Shown: positions 45,660 to 58,842, counted from the stretch's first letter. The stretch: DNA of 64,000 bases from Diphasiastrum complanatum (GCA_029204225.1 CM055110.1:17036309-17100308), one strand, 5' to 3'. The notes: generated from the sequence alone by a model not told the origin. Translations and numbers: made by a program.

Positions 45660-46863
45660 TTAATTTATCTTAAAGACCAGATATATCTTGATGGACATGA
45701 TTTGGAGAAGAAAATAGTATCTCGATACAAGGTTGCACCTTATACCATCATTAACAATGTTCTGTATAAGCTTGGTGCAGATCATCAGCTAAGAAGGTGT
45801 CTTGAAGTAGAAGATATACCAAAGGTTATCCAAGCCTTACATTCTAAAGACGCCGGTGGACATTTCACTTTAAAGAATACTGTTAATAAAATTTTGACCA
45901 CCAAATATTCTTGGCCTACCATGTTTGAGGATGTTTCTATTTATATCCGATCTTGTGATCCATGATAGAGATCTGGTAAACCAACCGAATCCATGAATTG
46001 GCCATTGATGCCAATCATTCCACTTGCACCATTTGAAAAGTAGGGGATTGACTTTGTTGGATCAATTAAGCCAGTAACTCAACACACAAAATGTCAATAG
46101 ATTTTGGTAGCAACGGATTATGCAACGAATAATGTTGAAGCAGAAGCGATGAAACGAAACAATGCGAAAACTGTCACTGCTTTTCTATTCAAGTCTATAA
46201 TAACACATTATGGGTGTCCTCTTGAGTTAGTTAGTGAGCGTGGTGCTCATTTTCTTATTGATACGATCCGACTATTGACTAATTATTTTCTGATCAAACA
46301 TAGAAAGACAACCCCATATAATCCGAAAGCCAATGGATTAACTAAACGAGCGAATGGAATTTTATGCGAAATCCTTAATAAGATTACTGTTGCACATTGC
46401 TACAAATTGGGATCAAAAGCTACCTTCAGTGCTCTAGGCATATAGAAACACAGAGAAGATCACAACAAAACAGACTCTTTATTTCCTTACATATGGTATG
46501 CATCCAATTCTTCTGATTGAATTCTTGGTGCCCACTTTTCGACTACAAGCAGAAAGAATCGAAGACGATTGTATTAATAAAAGGTTTTTAACCATTGACG
46601 AACTGTCCGAATCACGAAACAATTTAAAGGAGATTACAGAGAAAATACAGGAGGAGCGAAAGAAAAAGCATAATACCCGTATCAAAACTGTTACTCTTAA
46701 GGTTGATGATTATGCTTTGATATATGACAATTGACATCAAAAAAAGTTACATATGAGATGGATGAGACCATATAAGGTTATCAAACTATTTGAAAATGGT
46801 TCTGTCCAACTTCAGTCATTGGACGATGAATTATTGTCAACACGTATTAACGTTCCAGACTGA
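45660..46863 (+). pseudogene. G3 integrase
   Basis: Zinc-binding part HSKDAGGHFTLKNTVNKILT, then CDP with two stops (TGA TAG) at the CQ position. In the core, KWGIDF has lost Trp to TAG (near 46042), and the second catalytic Asp is Glu (LVSERGAHF, codon 46236-46238). The third acidic residue is Lys (NGLTKRANGIL, codon 46344-46346), as in G1. The C-terminal domain (MRWMRPYKVIKLFENGSVQL) ends near 46863. Inactive. Confidence 0.9.
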
Positions 46864-47420
46864 AGAAATATTACCTTTGACGAAGGATTTTGAGGGGAGA
46901 ATATTTTGAGTATCTATGAGAATCTTTCGAGCATCTATCTCGAATTTTTCTTTTTCTTCTTCTCGAAATTTTCTTTTTCTAAGCTTTGTCATTCTGAATT
47001 TTTTTTTTCTGCTATACTTATTTAGTTAATTATTATTTATTATTTTATTTATTGTTTACTCTTTTATGGATTTAGTGAATCTCCTTTATTAAATGTGTAT
47101 TTGTACATGTGTGATAAAAGGTCATTCATAATTATATTCATATTTATGACCACATGGAAGATTGCATATGCATGATTATTTTTAAATTTTAACGGTCTTA
47201 AATTAATTAAAGATCATTTTTTAGCCACTGCCTTAGTTTATGAAGTGACAAATGTCAAATCATATTGCCATGTAATCATCTTCTCCACTGTCGCATTGTT
47301 AAACATTGTAATTTTTTATTTTCACTTTACACTTTCTTTTTTCTCTTACGATTTCCATCGCTCACTACTCTCGTGCTCGTTATCACTCTTCTGTCATTCT
47401 GTTGTGCTTTTACGATCAAA
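46864..47420 (+). other. G3 spacer between integrase and extra ORF
   Basis: AT-rich, with a few TTCTCGAAATTTTC-like words around 46900-46990, the short counterpart of the expanded repeat in G1. A short hydrophobic open stretch (47245-47420) leads into the ORF and might be a signal-like leader or untranslated. Confidence 0.5.
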
Positions 47421-50090
47421 ATGGATGCAAGTGCGAGCACAAGTGTAACCATCAATTGGAAAATTCAAGCATTCATTCAACTTGCTTCAATTCAGTCCTT
47501 ACTGGATCGTTGTAGGTTGAGTGATTTGAAAGTGGATCCATCAATCGTGTTGCCAGAGGTCAGCACCGAGTTTGTTCACTCTATTCACACGGTGGCTGAT
47601 TCTGATTTCCAGGTTACCTTGCGGAACACTACCTTTATTGTGAATGAAGACATATTTTCTGAAGACCTTGGATTGCCAACTGATGGGACAGCCAATGTCA
47701 CTTCCAAGGATGCTATTGATGAGTCAACTTACTTTTTGTTGAACTGCTTTGTACCTAGCAAGGGGTACAAGATCACCATGGTAAAGGACGTGCAGATGAA
47801 GTTTTTCTGCAAGTACACGAACCAGGTGCTCTTTATTACTGATGCTGATGCGACAATTTTGGCATAGAATTTTGGCTACTTGATTGATGCTCTAGCGGGT
47901 CAGCCAATATGCTTTGGTTCTATTACATACAAAGCATTTCTGCGCTGGATCAAGTATAAGAAGTTTGTTGTAGTGGAATCACATATCTCGCGTTGTGCGA
48001 TCATTTTGACATTCTTACTCAGACAGAGCAGGGAGTATTGGCAGGATGGATGCTAGCACCAACAAAGATTGAGCTGTCAAGCCTCCTACAGGACGCCCCT
48101 ATTCCACAAGACCAACCAGCAGCTTCTTTTGCCATGGAGGTTGATGCAGTAGTAGTTTCGAAGGAAGCTATTGATGCAAGAGAGGATGCTGCTGCAAAAC
48201 CTTCTATTGTTGATGACTCTTTAGCTGTCGTTCTTGTCTCTCGCATGACCTCTCCGAAGCCGAAGAGCTCTACATCTACGGATGATGAAGAAATTGTCTC
48301 CGATAAAGGCAAAAGAGTAGAGGAGGAGGCTACTGACGAAGAGGCAGGTGGTATCACCAATTCTCCCTAGGTGCCAAGGATATTTTTAGAGGAGGATCAA
48401 TGCATTTGACCTGCACATAGAAGACAGTATGATGCAGCTGTTCCAGCAAATAGACGAGATGACCAGCAACATAGAGTTGTTGTCCAAACAAAATTCATCT
48501 CTGGAGGCAAACAACCAGAAGCTGAATGAGCGAAACCACTCTTTGGGCAGACTACTCTAGAAAGCTAATGATGAAGCCCAGTTATTAGAAGATACCAATA
48601 AGGCACTTCAAGCCAAATCTACAGAATTGCAAAAAAAAATTTGATTCATTGACAGCTGAACTCATAAGGTCAGGGCAGAAAAGGCTTCTCTACAAACCAA
48701 GCTGAATTATGACGAAGGCCTAAAAGAATAAAGACAAAAACTGCCTTACAACTATGTAGCAGCTCTGGACTAATTCAGATAGATTTGTCGAAGCTGTAGT
48801 CTCCTCAAGACCAAATGTTGAAAAATTTTTGAGTCGAATTTTTGATTCCACTCGAGAACGACAAAGCACTTGTCGAGGAGGAACTTGCTAAGCTGAAAGA
48901 GTTATCAGCTGAAACGACTACTTGCTCCGGGCCAGATGCACATGAAGAGTATTCTAGGCCTTGGAGAAGATTGATGAGTTCACTAAGCTGCTCCAGACAA
49001 CTCGAAACTATACAGGGGTGGTAGATCACCTGGAGTATGCAGAGGCCTGTATGAAGATTTTTGATCTACAGAAGGAGGTATCAGACCTCAAGTAGCAGCT
49101 CAAAGACCAGAAGCTTGCTGCAGATATCCACAGGCAAGACATCGCAGAAGCATAGCCTAAAACAAGGCACAGAAGAGGAATCAGTTGAAGGTATGTGCGA
49201 AACTCTTTCAAGTTTTTTTTGAAAGATTCTGGAAATGGAGTCCTTGCCATTTCAATGTGGAGTTACAGTGGCATATAGATTATCCGATGCTACCAGGCTT
49301 GATAGGCATGGCATTCGAGGACTGGCAGACAGAGTGGGACAAAGAAGACTTCCTTTGGTTATGGAACCAACTTAGCATAGAACAGAAGGACTGTCTATGT
49401 TGGGCCATAATCTAGGAAAAATTCAAAGTCGTGCCATTCGGGTCAATGGAGTTGTACATAGGGTCAACATTTTTATATGCGCTGGAGTACATCCAAATCA
49501 AGGCAGTTTTTGCAGCATAACGACTCGAAGCAAAAGTTTTGGAGAAAGCATGTCTAGTTAAAGTTGTATTCACCAGAAGGCTGGGCAAATATCGACGAAT
49601 TCGACGATGCAGGCCTGTTGTTGGATATCAACTTGGCATATCCGAAGTTGTATAGTATTTACACTGATTGGAAGTGCAAGTTTTCTAGTTATTTTGCGGA
49701 GATAAAACATAATTTGCAAGATAGATTTAAATCCCGCAAATACAGATGATTGTGTACATATAATTTTGGCAGTTCGACAATTTGCAGCCAAAGTTTTATT
49801 TTCTATTCAAAGTTTATTTGTAAAATATAAATTTATTCAGTTTTCAGCTATTCTATTTGAACAGTTTGTACTTAGTAAAGATTCTGAAGAAGATTTTCAA
49901 TTAGTACAAGAACTGTTCAATGGCTCTCCTCTCCTTGTGAGATTGTTGCCTTATGGCAACTTACCTATCGGGAGATATACAAGGGCCAAAGAAGATGTAT
50001 TGTTGCTCGAGTGCCAAAGAGATCTCGAGATGGCGCAACAACTACATAAAGCTTTTTTCTTCTATATTGCGTTACAGATTATGTAATGTT
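47421..50090 (+). pseudogene. G3 extra ORF downstream of integrase (function unknown)
   Basis: Begins MDASASTSVTINWKIQAFIQ. An N-terminal domain of about 190 residues contains LSDLKVDPSIVLPEVSTEFV, TFIVNEDIFSEDLGLPTDGT and YKITMVKDVQMKFFCKYTNQ, resembling the plant retrotransposon domain in which a VRG...I...LGLP motif recurs (my reading; no search possible). After a TAG at 47865 the frame continues (ICFGSITYKAFLRWIKYKKF), shifts near 47990 into an acidic low-complexity linker (to 48370), a coiled coil (48410-49150; MMQLFQQIDEMTSNIELLSK) and a C-terminal part with IDYPMLPGLIGMAFEDWQTE and LVQELFNGSPLLVRLLPYGN. About a dozen stops. The equivalent in G1 is a stub. Confidence 0.62.
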
Positions 50091-50303
50091 GAGTTTCATA
50101 TGAGATAATGCTTATTTTTGTCGCGGAAAAATATTTTTAATCAATATTTGATTCTGCAATAACAAGTGAAGGTCATCAACCCAACGAATGAAGAAATATC
50201 TCTACATGTGACCTAACGAAGATCCTCGACATGAAATTATTCTTTTCTAAGGAATGAACAAATCTTGAAAGGAAGAATATATGTTCACGAGGACGTTTCA
50301 CAT

Positions 50304-50318
50304 TTGAGAAGGGAGATA
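50304..50318 (+). promoter_or_regulatory. polypurine tract of G3
   Basis: TTTGAGAAGGGAGATA directly before the LTR; matched by the same motif on the minus strand beside the G1 3' LTR (TTTGAGAAAGGGGATA). Confidence 0.82.
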
Positions 50319-51652
<1,334 letters not shown>

Positions 51653-51654
51653 TG

Positions 51655-51790
51655 ATTCTCAGGTGCGCTACGTGTTCCATAAAGGTTTTACTGTAGACGA
51701 GAATATCATCTAAGAATACCACCACAAACTTCCCCAAATATGGGCAAAATAAATTGTTCATCATTTGTTGGAACGTTGCTGTGATTTACT
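51655..51790 (-). pseudogene. G4 reverse transcriptase fragment
   Basis: Encodes [19 protein letters not shown], then [18 protein letters not shown]. The catalytic FLDD is intact, but only about 45 codons remain. The G3 LTR interrupts it at 51652, and a deletion on the other side joins it to the protease-RT linker. Confidence 0.85.
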
Positions 51791-52400
51791 AACCTAGAAG
51801 GTGGTAAACCATGAGGTAATTTAATTGGAAAAACATTTCTAAATTCATTTATGATTTGTTTTTTCATTGCTTGTTCATGATCTAAATTTACTGAGTTAAG
51901 AATTGGTGAGAATTCACAACCATTTAGATACATATCCGGAACATCCACAACTAGAATAGAAAATATAGAAAAAATCTCATACTTAGAATAGTCCAATGCT
52001 TCTATTTCATTAATTGTAGAAATTTCGACAGAGGTACAAAATTACTGCCAAATAATGTACCTACCTTATCACTTTCCTTGAGAACATGCTTCTCAAAATC
52101 AATTATGAGAAGGCAATTTACCAAATAACCATTCATATTCCAAAATCAAAGTAGTACGAGCTAGGTCTAAAACATAAAAATTAACTAATTCTACATGTCC
52201 TTGCAACAAAACTGGAAGATTCGGGACTTTTACATTCCAAGTCCTGAAGCTAGATAAACATTATATCTATGATTGTTGGCTTCAGTTTCGAAGCTGAGTT
52301 TCTGCACAAGATGAGAATTAATAAAATTATGAGTTGAACCACTATCCAATCACTTTTTGATCTTTGACTGTGCCAATTAAATGGAAAAGTTCATTAGGCA
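51790..52400 (-). pseudogene. G4 protease and linker
   Basis: LDSGSTHNFINSHLVQKLSF (protease active site, near 52350-52300), followed by shifted frames with KVPNLPVLLQGHVELVNFYV and LILEYEWLFGK, then the linker FRNVFPIKLPHGLPPSRLV in the 51706-51996 frame. Multiple frameshifts and stops. Confidence 0.82.
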
Positions 52401-52439
52401 AGAAAGAAGTAGTACTAAAAGAACATGCACAATCACAAT

Positions 52440-53078
52440 CTATCAGGTTAATTTTCCAACGTCTTACTATTACCACCAGGGATCTCGATCATATCAGCCG
52501 ACATTTTCTTCCTTTCTGGATAAAATTTCATCATATGTCTAGGCTTGCAGACAAAACATAATTTTTTTTTGTTAGCCTTTTCCCGAGACAGATCTCTTGA
52601 ATCTTTTTCTCTTCAGTTTTTTTGGGTTTCGACGCTATTCGATCTAATTCATCAAAATGTTGAACTTGGTCTGGACCGTGCTTCTTCTCTTTTTTGGTTT
52701 TCAAAGCAGTTGGGATTTGCGCACACTGCTTCCTGGATGCCACCACTATGGAATCATATGCTTTTGAAATTCGAACACATCCTCGAGGTTTTGAAGCATG
52801 TTTTGCCTGCATTCATTTTGATAGTCGGCTGGCAAAAATTGCCAAAGTGCCAACTTTGTATCAAATCCATGAAATCCTGGATATAAGAGTCTAAGCGCTT
52901 AGTACCCATTCTGGAATTCACAAATCTCTGAATAGTATTCAACGACATCCGCTATCACGAAAGCTTTTTTGAAAACTTCCGCAAAAGCATCCCAAGTAGC
53001 TTGCTTCACCGATAAATCTCGCCACCATGATGGCGCTTTGCCGCATAAGAATAGCACGACACTTTCAATTGTCATCTC
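52440..53078 (-). pseudogene. G4 gag
   Basis: Minus strand: IESVVLFLCGKAPSWWRDLS, KQATWDAFAEVFKKAFVIAD, FLPADYQNECRQNMLQNLED and a Lys-rich linker with ELDRIASKPKKTEEKKIQEI. A zinc knuckle CFVCKPRHMMKFYP follows, in which the last Cys has become Tyr and one spacer residue is missing. Cut at 53078 by copia F. Confidence 0.82.
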
Positions 53079-53352
53079 AGTTAGAATTAAAGTAGAATCA
53101 CCGTGCTACTCTACTGTGGGTCCTATCAGTGGATAAGGATCAGTTGGCCTCGCCACGAGGCAAGTCGACGGGACACGCGTCCCGCCAATAGCAACCTGGG
53201 TCATGCATGGGTTGCCTGAGTGAACAACTATATGTACAGTGTAATTTCATTTTGGGAAATACAGTTGCTATGTGAGCTTGCTGTGGAGAGTGTTCTCTGT
53301 CTGTGTTACTGTGTAGCATGATCTGTGTTCCTGTGCAAAGCAAATTCTAAGT
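53079..53352 (+). repeat. 5' LTR of copia F
   Basis: About 274 bp starting AGTTAGAATTAAAG (the expected TG has become AG, in both LTRs) and ending just before the PBS. It contains two GC-rich hairpins, GCCTCG-CCA-CGAGGC (53147-53161) and GGGACACGCGTCCC (53170-53183). Confidence 0.82.
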
Positions 53353-53365
53353 TGGTATCAGAGCC
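53353..53365 (+). promoter_or_regulatory. primer binding site, copia F
   Basis: TGGTATCAGAGCC, methionine-tRNA type. Confidence 0.93.
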
Positions 53366-54666
53366 GTACAGGGAGTGTACACAGTACAACATCGCCGTTG
53401 AAGAGAGCTTCGGGAGAACTGTCTTCTGAGAGTTCGGGGTTTACGGCAGGTTGAAGACGGAAAGAGAAGCACCGGTGCACGGTTTCTAGTCTATAGAGGC
53501 TTGCTAAGCTCAGCAGAGGGATTATTAGCCTGTGCATGGCATCAGACAGGGAAAAATTTGGTGAAAAATTGACAATTTTGAAGCCAACTGAAATTCGAAA
53601 CCGGGCTTCGGGTTACGGTTTTTATACATAACTGGTGATTTCTTCGCTGTTTGTGCACCGTTTTGGATGCTGTAAGGACAAGAAGGAAGCTAATCACATT
53701 GTCAACCAGCCATGGAGAGATTCTGAGATTTATGTCAGAGATTTGTCTCCAGACAGTTAACCTAGCAGATTTGCAATAAAAAGATGAAAAAAAGCCACTT
53801 TGTCAAGTTGAGCTAAAATCACCGTTTCTCCATGGATTTTCTTGAGCGAACACTCTACAATCTTGGAAACAGTAGGGCGACCCTGCTCCAGGCCTCAAAT
53901 TGTGCTCAAATCGACCCATAGGCGAATTAGATCAAGAAAATTTGAGTGTGGAGAGGCGCGGCGGTAGACAGGGAGGTCGTTGGCTATTCGCGTGTGGAAC
54001 CAGGGTGAGAGCGTAACATCTGGAAGGCCATAGCGATTGTAGGAGCGCGACTCAACACCCAGATGCAGCTTGGACCTTTGGATGAGGTGTCAGATGCATC
54101 GACGGTCCAGAACTTGTGATGGGAGAGAAACATGGACCACAAGATTTGGTTCAGCCATCGGATGGGCTTTGAACAGGGCCCTGAAGAAGTGAAGTGCATT
54201 TTGGCCTTCAACTTCATTAAAAAATTTTCATACTGAAATTGGAGTTGGGTCCCTTCACAAGTGAAGAGTGAAGTTTCTTCAAGGTGAAGAAACAGTTCAA
54301 AAACTAGAAAAGTCCCTATTTTTGGGTCCTTTGCCCTTTTTGACCCAAACGAAAGGCTATAACCTCCAAACGAAGGGCACTTGGACTGTACTTGCAAGTA
54401 CGGTACAACAAAATAGAGTAATTGCAGCGGAGAAAGTGTTCGGAGTACGCCAAAAGTGATTTCACCATTCCACTGGGCACGTTGTTGGGAGTTGACGACT
54501 GAGTGCATTTCGGAAGGCGATGCCGATTTGGCTTTCAAATTGGTGGAAAAGCGGTGAGTGGCCTGGTAAGGGAAAAAGTGCAGGTCATTATTTTCAAGTT
54601 CTGACATCACTGTTGGCCTCGGCATACTGTTCTTAGCCTAAGGCAAAAGTTTCAGGCAGTTTTGCA
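53366..54666 (+). other. untranslated leader of copia F
   Basis: About 1.3 kb between PBS and gag. Open frames on either strand here (for instance 53984-54625 minus) have no recognisable motif. The leader is unusually long for a copia element of this size. Confidence 0.6.
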
Positions 54667-55523
54667 ATGGCAAACATGGGAGAGTCCATTTTGAGTGAAA
54701 GTAGCAAATTGGATGGGATTGCCAACTATGCAATGTGAAAATTCAAAATGAAAAACATACTGATGGAGAAAGATGTGTGGGAAGTCGTCACAAGTGATGA
54801 AAGAAGGCCGCCAAATGAAGCGGATATCAAAGCGTTCGACAAAAAGATGAGGAAAGCTTTGACCTTCATTAACTTGTCAGTGAAGGATCACATCATTACC
54901 CACGTTTGGGATGCTGTTACACCCAGATAGGCATGGGATGTGCTAAAGGAGCAGTTCGAGACATCAAATCCGTCAAGAATCATGTTTCTGAAGTCAAAGT
55001 TGAATAGTGCCAGCATGGAGCAAGGAGAGCACATTCAGACGTACATGACCAGAATCAAGACAATGAGAGATGAACTGCATTCTATTGGTGAGCGCATACG
55101 TGATGTGGAGCATTGTGCAGCATTGCAGAACCCTATCAGATGTTTGTGAGCGGAATAGCATCAAGAGAAAGATTGCCAACCTTTGACGAGCTCATGGGAA
55201 TCTTGATGCAGGAAGAGCAACGACGAGAAATGGTGAAAGCTAGATGTCAAAATACTGACGATCAGGCACTTGCGACATGCCAAAAACAAGGCAAGGTCAA
55301 GGGCAAGAAGAAGTCTAAATAGCAATTTGCCAAGTCTCAGGAGGATGAGGGATCTTCCAGTAAAACTAAGAAGAAAGGCAAGTACTTCCATTGTGGTAAA
55401 AAGGGCCATTGGAAGAGTGAATGTCGCAAATTCCTGGCGGAACAAGGCAAGGGAAAACCAAAACAAGTAGGTAACCTTGTCGATGAGGGCGAGATTGAAG
55501 ATTCTAGCATCTTCATATCTGCA
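54667..55523 (+). pseudogene. copia F gag
   Basis: Begins MANMGESILSESSKLDGIAN at ATG 54667, with a TGA (54736-54738) at the conserved Trp, then KFKMKNILMEKDVWEVVTSD, TAG at 54928, AWDVLKEQFETSNPSRIMFL, a frameshift near 55110, LPTFDELMGILMQEEQRREM, TAG at 55320, and a zinc knuckle YFHCGKKGHWKSEC whose first Cys has become Tyr. Confidence 0.9.
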
Positions 55524-56174
55524 TTGTCATCTAATCAAGATGATCAAGCATGGTATATTGACTTGGGAGCCACAAGACACATGACAGGTAACAAGAATTG
55601 GTTCAGTAGTTTGAAGGTGTTGGATAATGGAACATCTGTTTCACAAGCAAATGGTGAAGTGTGCAAGATCAAGGGGATAGGCATCGTTTCAATCCAACTA
55701 CCTAATGGCAAAAGTAGGATGATCAGGGAGGTACTTTACGTACCAGGTTTGAAGAAAAATCTACTTTCTGTTGGAGTCATTACTGATCAAAAGTTGAAAG
55801 TAGAATTCGCCCATGATCGTTGCTTTGTGAAGGATGTGAACCAAAAGTTTAAAGTTATTGCGGATGGAGTAAGAGAGCCCAATACAAAATTGTACAGGTT
55901 GAATGCTACAATTAAAGGGCAACATGGACTTGTATCGTCCATTCCATCATAAACTGAGTTGTGACATAAGAGGCTTGGTCACTTGAACTTGGTAAGCCTC
56001 AGTTTGATGAGAAAATTGGAGATGGTAACATGATTGCCTACCATAGAAGATCACTTGAAATCGTTGTGCGAATCTTGAATATATGGGAAGTAGCATCGAG
56101 AGAAGTTCAATAAAGGGGGTGTTGCAAGAGCAAAGAACATCCTGGATTTAATCCACACAGATTTATGTGGGCCT
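55524..56174 (+). pseudogene. copia F protease and pre-integrase
   Basis: Protease region WYIDLGATRHMTGNKNWF: the catalytic DSG triad is DLG. Then GIGIVSIQLPNGKSRMIREV and LYVPGLKKNLLSVGVITDQ. The pre-integrase HKRLGHLNLVSLSLMRKLEM and LCESCIYGK follow, with TGA or TAG stops at about 55950, 55962, 56028 and 56091. Confidence 0.88.
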
Positions 56175-57170
56175 ATGAGGACCATGTCCTTAGGTAAAGC
56201 CTTCTATTTCATGACCTTTATTGATGATTTGTCACCTAAGACGTGGATCTACTTTTTGAAGAAGAAATCAGATGCATTTGATAACTTCAAGAGCTTCAAA
56301 GCATTGGTCAAAAATCAGATAGGTAGGAAGATCAAAGCCCTAAGATCAGATAGTGGAGGTGAGTACAAGTCTAATGACTTCAATGATCTTTGTGATCAAT
56401 GTGGGATTAAAAGACAATTTACGCAAGCTCATACTCCTGCTCTCACTGGTGTAGCTGAGCGCAAGAATTGTATGATTGTGGAAAGTGCCAGATCTATGCT
56501 AGTTGAGATGAAACTACCAAAAGATTTTTGGTCAGAAGCATGTAGCACGATAGTCTATCTTCAAAATAGGAGTCCTACCATTGCCATACCAAAGATAACA
56601 CCTGAGGAAGCATTCACGAAGAAGAAGCCAAAGGTGAACCACTTGCAAATCTTTGGATGTAAGGCCTTTGTACACATTCCTAAGGAAGAGAGACGTAAAC
56701 TTGATGTAAACGCTATCAAATGCATATTCCTAGGATATGATGATCGTGTGAAGGGCTATAGATGTTTTGATCAAGTGAAAAACAAAATCCATATAAGCCG
56801 TGATGTTATCTTTGATGAATCCAAGATGTATGAAGATGAGGATGCTGAGAAGATAGACACATCCACTGGGAAAGATGGTATAGTGAGGATACCACCTGAT
56901 GATGATCCATTCATTGACCTTCCGAGTGATGAACATGAGGATACATCTCAAGATACTACTACTCAACCTCAAGAGACAGGTTGGAGAGGTAGGGACAAAC
57001 CTTTTGGTGCAAGAAGGATTGAAGTTGCAGGTGACAAACGCAAGGAGAAGGATGTATCGTGGGATACATTTTCACCAGGAAGCCGATCACCTGACAGGAA
57101 GCTCCCCAAGTGGTTTGAGAGATTGTTGGAGAGCCGTGACATGGATGACTTTCCAGGATCATCTAGCTAG
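56175..57170 (+). pseudogene. copia F integrase
   Basis: A 331-codon open frame. Core: IHTDLCGPMRTMSLGKAFYF just upstream supplies the first Asp, KALRSDSGGEYKSNDFNDLC the second, and TPALTGVAERKNCMI the Glu. The C-terminal part has FGCKAFVHIPKEERRKLDVN, CIFLGYDDRVKGYRCFDQVK and DVIFDESKMYEDED, and then a hydrophilic tail ending at a TAG at 57168. It is among the best-preserved frames in the element. Confidence 0.92.
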
Positions 57171-58224
57171 GGAGAGCTACAAAGATCAACAAGAGAGAAG
57201 ACACAACCTGAAAGGTATGAAGAAAATTATGCTCTCTTATCTAGCATTATTCAAAGCAAAGAACCTTCGACTTATGGTGAAGCGAAGAATGATGACATTT
57301 GGGTCAAGGCCATGGGAAGTGGAGTCAATTGCTAAGCATAGCACATGGGATTTAGTAGAACCACCAGTTGGCAAGAAACCCATTGGTTGCAAATGGGTAT
57401 ACAGGACTAAGTACCATGCAGATGGAAGTATAGCAAAGCACAAAGCAAGATTGGTGATCAAAGGGTACGCACAAAATAAAGGCATCGACTATGAGAAGAC
57501 CTTTGCATCGGTTTGTAAGTGGAATACTCTACGTCTACTTATTGCTTTAGCTTCACATTTTGGTTGGCCTTTGCATCAGATGGATGTGAAATTTGCTTTT
57601 CTAAATGGTGAGTTAGAAGAAGAAGTGTTCATAGATCAACTTGAAGGCTTTGTAGCGAAGGGACATGAAAATAAAGTATGTCGCTTGAAGAAAGCGCTTT
57701 ATGGTCTTAAACAAGCACCACATGCGTGGTATAGCAGGATTGATGCCTACTTTCGTTCAAAGGGAATGGTGAGAACACATTCTGATCCAAATCTATACGT
57801 CTTATGCTTTGATGGTATGGTTGCTTTGATTGCAATTTATGTTGATGACTTGATTATTATGGGAAATAGTCAAGTGATGATAGACATGATCAAGAAAGAC
57901 CTCATGGAACAATTCGAGATGACAGATCTCAGCCTGATGCATTACTGCCTTGGAGTAGAAGTGTGGCAAAAAGGACATGAAGTGGGTTTAACACAAGTGA
58001 AGTATGTCAAAGAGTTGCTGCATAGGTTTAGGTTGTAGGATTGCAAACCAGTAAACACTCCTATTGAACCAGGTAAAAATCTTTCTAAGATTGATGAGTC
58101 ATAGTCATTTGATGCTATGCTATATAGACAGTTAGTAGGGAGCTTGATTTACCTTACCACGACTAGACCAGATATATGCTATGTTGTTGGCATTGTAAGT
58201 TAGTTTATGGCAGCACCTACATAA
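57171..58224 (+). pseudogene. copia F reverse transcriptase
   Basis: After a frameshift: SIAKHSTWDLVEPPVGKKPI, KARLVIKGYAQNKGIDYEKT, LHQMDVKFAFLNGELEEEVF, ALYGLKQAPHAWYSRIDAYF and YVDDLIIMGN with the catalytic box intact. The connection VNTPIEPGKNLSKIDES and QLVGSLIYLTTTRPDICYVV is interrupted by TAG at 58036, 58102 and 58201 and TAA at 58222. Confidence 0.92.
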
Positions 58225-58788
58225 ATGCATTGTAAGGCAGCTAAATGCATTTTGCGTTATGTGAAAGGCACTTTAGAGTATGGCTTGATTTACAGGAAGC
58301 ATGATGGTTTAACTGAGTTGTGTGGCTATGTGGATGCGAATTGGGGAGGTGACTATGATGATCGTAGATCCACCACAGGGTATGTATTCCAGTTTTGTGG
58401 TAGCTGCTTTTCCTGGTCTAGTAAAAAGCAAAGTACAATTGCTCTTTCCACCACAGAAGCAGAGTATAAGGCAATGTGTAGTGCAGCACATGAAGCTATA
58501 TGGTTGAGACAAATCTTGGAAGAAATTGGCATGAGGCAGAAAAATCCCACAACTTTACATAGCGACAGTCAGAGCGGCATTCAGCTAGCAAAGAATCAAG
58601 TGTTCCATGCGAGAACTAAACACATTGAGATTCAGTATCACTTTATACGTGAGAGGCTACTGAGTCGTGAAATTCATGTTGTTTATTGTAGCACAGAAGA
58701 ACAACTAGCTAATATTTTCACTAAGCCACTTATTGGAGAAAAGTTTGATAAGTTTAGATCAAAGCTTTCTGTACTTAAAATTTGTTGA
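58225..58788 (+). pseudogene. copia F RNase H
   Basis: A 187-codon open frame: LRYVKGTLEYGLIYRKHDGL, GYVDANWGGDYDDRRSTTGY, SWSSKKQSTIALSTTEAEYK, LHSDSQSGIQLAKNQVFHAR, HIEIQYHFIRERLLSREIHV and TKPLIGEKFDKFRSKLSVLK. Asp and Glu catalytic positions (D-A-N, E-A-E-Y, H-S-D) look intact. Ends at a natural TGA. Confidence 0.92.
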
Positions 58789-58830
58789 CTTTAAAGCTAT
58801 GTATATGACTGTATAAAAAGTAGACTCTAC

Positions 58831-58842
58831 TTTAAGGGAGAG
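58831..58842 (+). promoter_or_regulatory. polypurine tract, copia F
   Basis: TTTAAGGGAGAG directly before the 3' LTR. Confidence 0.8.

Larger units (their letters stand above)
51653..53078 (-). mobile_element. Ty3/gypsy fragment G4 (chromovirus-like), gag to RT
   Basis: Minus strand: gag (52440-53078), protease (about 51800-52400), linker and a piece of RT (51655-51790). It is cut on the left by G3 inside RT and on the right by copia F inside gag. It is similar to G0 in protease and linker motifs (LPHGLPPSR). Confidence 0.85.

Noticed and set aside
47265-47448. Signal-peptide-like hydrophobic start of the G3 extra ORF, suggesting env
   Set aside because: The hydrophobic stretch lies upstream of the best ATG (47421), partly in another frame, and G1 conserves it only weakly; not enough to call an envelope protein.
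53984-54625. 213-codon minus-strand open frame in the copia F leader
   Set aside because: No motif, antisense to the leader of a recognised element, and composition like the surrounding non-coding DNA.
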